DNA of 21,296 bases from CAYRMV01 sp964425255 (lineage in GTDB: Bacteria; Bacteroidota; Bacteroidia; Flavobacteriales_D; Crocinitomicaceae), in NCBI GenBank assembly GCA_964425255.1, contig CAYRMV010000049.1:1-21296 (forward strand), given 5' to 3'. Below, piece after piece: positions 20,319 through 21,296 of the stretch (the first letter of the stretch is position 1; every line of letters begins with the position of its first letter). The notes below the pieces were generated by a model that saw only the letters and a program-made list of their open reading frames with translations, ran no database searches and was not told the origin of the DNA. Both the position numbers and the translations under genes were made by a program.

Positions 20319-21296
20319 TTACTTGAATCTGTATCCAACACTCATAGAAATCGTTCTTCCGAATGAAACTTCTTGCCAACGATTGTCTACTCCATTGGTA
20401 TATTTTAAATCACCATCTAAATCCTGGAAGAAAAGTAATTTTTGTGCTAACAAGTCTTTTACATTCAGTTTAACATCGATGCGATCTTTGAATGTTTTTG
20501 TAAACTGCATATCAATTACGTGACGACCATTTTCCCAAACAGATGGTTCTTGCACATTTCCAACGATGTAGATCCGCTGACCAATTACGTTGTAATTTAT
20601 GCTTGCTGTCCAATTTTTTGTTGGATGAGAGAAGTATAATCCTGCATTTACAATGTATGGTGATTGACCTTGAAGTGGTCTGTTTCCTCCTGAACCAACG
20701 ATTGAATCCAAGTAAACAGTTGATTTGATGTACGAGAAATTGGTGTAGAAAGTGGTGTTTTCTAAGAATATATTTTCTTTTTCTTTTACATTTTCTTTCT
20801 CATCTTTGTTTGGTTTTTTCTTGAAAACATCTAAGTTTAATCGGTATTCGATTTCAGCACCGATATTGGATACGCGACCAATATTTGTGTAGTATAATTC
20901 TGGAGCTCCGGATGTACCTGTTCGGTTAATCAACTCAATTGGATTATTGAAATTTTTGTAAAACCCTGAAACACTAAATACTTGTCCATTTCCTGGGAAT
21001 GTTTCGTAGCGTACATCATAATTGTCGATGGTTGCTCTTTGTAAATTTGTATTTCCTGAAAGAATATTGTCCATTGTGAAATTATAGAAGGCAAAAGGAG
21101 CCAACTCACGGAATTCAGGTCGAGAAACACTTCGGTAATAACTTGCACGAAGATTTGTTTTCTTGTTCAAAGAATAAATAATATTCAATGAAGGCAAAAG
21201 ATCAACAACTGTTGTGTCAATTTTCTTTTCCAAATTGGTTCCTGCTTCTGTATAGTTGAATTTTTGGTTGTAAGATTCAACACGTAATCCAGTTAC
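20319..21296 (-). CDS. TonB-dependent outer-membrane receptor, C-terminal barrel (partial, N-terminus off the right edge)
   Basis: 326 codons are open from the right edge to the TAA at 20319; a start is not in the window, and the TTG at 21231-21233 is an internal leucine. The visible part is the last third of the 22-strand barrel: SLNIIYSLNKKTNLRASYYR, the signature SVSRPEFRELAPFAFYNF followed by LSGNTNLQRATIDNYDVRYE, then FSVSGFYKNFNNPIELI and IGRVSNIGAEIEYRLNL, ending in TISMSVGYRFK with the terminal aromatic of barrel proteins. A Lys/Glu-rich loop (KKKPNKDEKENVKEKEN) is probably extracellular. These receptors import siderophores, vitamins, glycans or peptides with energy from TonB-ExbBD; the substrate cannot be told here. 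The plug domain and any carboxypeptidase-regulatory-like N-terminus lie outside. It is followed by a strong terminator and then the T9SS surface-protein gene. Confidence 0.9.
   Translation of the reverse strand, partial: VTGLRVESYNQKFNYTEAGTNLEKKIDTTVVDLLPSLNIIYSLNKKTNLRASYYRSVSRPEFRELAPFAFYNFTMDNILSGNTNLQRATIDNYDVRYETFPGNGQVFSVSGFYKNFNNPIELINRTGTSGAPELYYTNIGRVSNIGAEIEYRLNLDVFKKKPNKDEKENVKEKENIFLENTTFYTNFSYIKSTVYLDSIVGSGGNRPLQGQSPYIVNAGLYFSHPTKNWTASINYNVIGQRIYIVGNVQEPSVWENGRHVIDMQFTKTFKDRIDVKLNVKDLLAQKLLFFQDLDGDLKYTNGVDNRWQEVSFGRTISMSVGYRFK

Noticed and set aside
21231..21233. TTG as start of the TonB-dependent receptor
   Set aside because: The frame stays open to the window edge with receptor-like sequence before it; the codon is an internal leucine of a gene that runs off the edge.
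1..21296. CRISPR array, tRNA, insertion sequence or prophage
   Set aside because: No regularly spaced repeats, cloverleaf candidates, transposase or phage motifs were found on either strand by reading; a covariance-model search for RNAs was not possible.

Overview
The window reads as chromosomal DNA of a member of the Bacteroidota, most likely a flavobacterium-like or Crocinitomicaceae-like organism. The signs are AT-rich sequence, A-rich stretches instead of Shine-Dalgarno sites, promoter-like TAnnTTTG boxes of the Bacteroidota housekeeping sigma factor, two proteins with type IX secretion (T9SS) C-terminal sorting domains, a TonB-dependent receptor, a DUF4783 protein and a GldL-like membrane protein. 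The genus cannot be fixed from the sequence alone. I saw no tRNA, rRNA, CRISPR array, transposase or phage gene.

Layout. (1) Positions 1-2935, minus strand: a tight run of four genes for exported proteins (a lipoprotein, two unknown secreted or envelope proteins, and a formylglycine-generating-enzyme-type SUMF1 protein cut by the left edge). Base composition is uneven inside this run. (2) 3012-4784: two divergent PAS plus LuxR-type HTH regulators with a palindrome between them. (3) 4842-8701, plus strand: an operon of a polytopic membrane protein, a YdfG-like short-chain dehydrogenase and a lipoprotein amidohydrolase. (4) 8702-9098: a gene-free region rich in dyads. (5) 9099-12975, plus strand: long-chain acyl-CoA ligase, a terminator, rsmG, a structured leader, a DUF4783 protein and nadC. 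(6) 12981-15446, minus strand: a GldL-like small membrane protein whose stop abuts the start of a 7TM-DISM/SpoIIE-phosphatase sensor. (7) 15520-17646, minus: a secreted M43 zinc metalloprotease with PKD and T9SS domains, then an unknown membrane-anchored protein with a GTG start (17759-18289). (8) 18425-21296, minus: a T9SS-sorted repeat-rich surface protein downstream of a TonB-dependent receptor that runs off the right edge.

How the parts relate. Housekeeping genes (rsmG, nadC, acyl-CoA ligase) sit among envelope and signalling genes. Several starts lie only 4-7 bases after a TAnnTTTG-type box, which predicts leaderless or nearly leaderless mRNAs. Four intrinsic terminators are clear (10887, 15471, 18376 and 20272). 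The best candidates for something undescribed are the exported four-gene cassette next to the divergent PAS-LuxR pair, the mutually exclusive hairpins ahead of the DUF4783 gene, and the GldL-like/SpoIIE-phosphatase couple.
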